Shown: piece by piece, positions 14,144-14,204 of the stretch
How positions within the stretch are numbered: position 1 is the first letter of the stretch
Layout of the letters: each line of letters begins with the position of its first letter
Assembly (NCBI GenBank): GCA_910587715.1
Contig: CAJUMV010000061.1
Location: 1 to 14,204, forward strand
From: an uncultured Lachnospiraceae bacterium
GTDB taxonomy: Bacteria > Bacillota > Clostridia > Lachnospirales > Lachnospiraceae
DNA length: 14,204 bases
Direction: 5' to 3'
Notes under the pieces: generated by a model
What the model was told of the DNA's origin: nothing
The model's input: only the letters and a program-made list of their open reading frames with translations
The model's database searches: none
Translations under genes and position numbers: made by a program

Positions 14144-14204
14144 ATGACAGAGCATTCCTATAGAGAATGAAAATTGAACTTTGACAAAATAAAATCTCCC
14201 CGTA
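14144..14204. other. non-coding tail of the window
   Basis: No gene starts here. GAATG/CATTC segments can form either of two small overlapping hairpins (14143-14168). A TTGACA at 14181-14186 could be the -35 of a second promoter whose -10 would fall at or beyond the window end, so it cannot be confirmed. With 13704-14143 this completes a 500-bp stretch without a gene. Confidence 0.4.

Noticed and set aside
13704..14204. CRISPR array or tRNA gene in the gene-free end region
   Set aside because: The repeats seen are only two copies without regular spacers, and no cloverleaf could be found. The riboswitch, terminator and repeat element explain most of the structure.

Overview
The window looks like the chromosome of a low-to-mid G+C Firmicute, most likely a gut Lachnospiraceae/Clostridia member. 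The reasons are a gap-pgk-tpiA glycolytic run with strong AGGAGG-type ribosome sites, a YesM/YesN-type two-component system beside an LplA/LplB/YtcP-type sugar ABC importer, a GtrII-like membrane protein, and a cobalamin riboswitch followed by an intrinsic terminator. This is judged by eye and no database search was run.

Layout. (1) Positions 1-2198 hold the last 19 codons of gap, a strong hairpin terminator/attenuator, then pgk and tpiA. (2) Positions 2325-5720 hold a polytopic GtrII-like membrane protein followed 9 nt later by a YesM-type sensor histidine kinase. (3) Positions 5882-9539 hold a carbohydrate importer: two permeases and a large lipoprotein substrate-binding protein, with no ATPase gene, ended by a strong hairpin at 9566-9600. 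(4) On the minus strand, convergent with (3), an intracellular GH29 alpha-L-fucosidase (12779-11292) is followed by a YesN-type response regulator (11247-9637). (5) On the plus strand a visibly AT-richer pair follows, encoding a minimal nucleotidyltransferase (MNT) and a UPF0332-like HEPN protein with 8-bp gene overlap and their own promoter. (6) The last 500 bp have no gene. They carry a strong promoter, a cobalamin riboswitch, an antiterminator/terminator switch, and a structured repeat element bounded by perfect 13-bp direct repeats. The regulated gene lies beyond the window.

Inferred joint function of (2)-(4): the kinase senses an extracellular signal, probably a glycan or the loaded binding protein. 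The AraC-type regulator encoded on the opposite strand is its likely partner. The importer brings in an oligosaccharide, which the fucosidase trims in the cytoplasm because it has no signal peptide. This suggests a fucosylated-oligosaccharide utilisation locus inserted behind housekeeping glycolysis genes. The substrate is not provable from sequence. The most unusual parts are the split two-component pair on opposite strands, the non-canonical MNT/HEPN pair, the C10 tract at the end of the regulator gene, and the structured repeat after the riboswitch.
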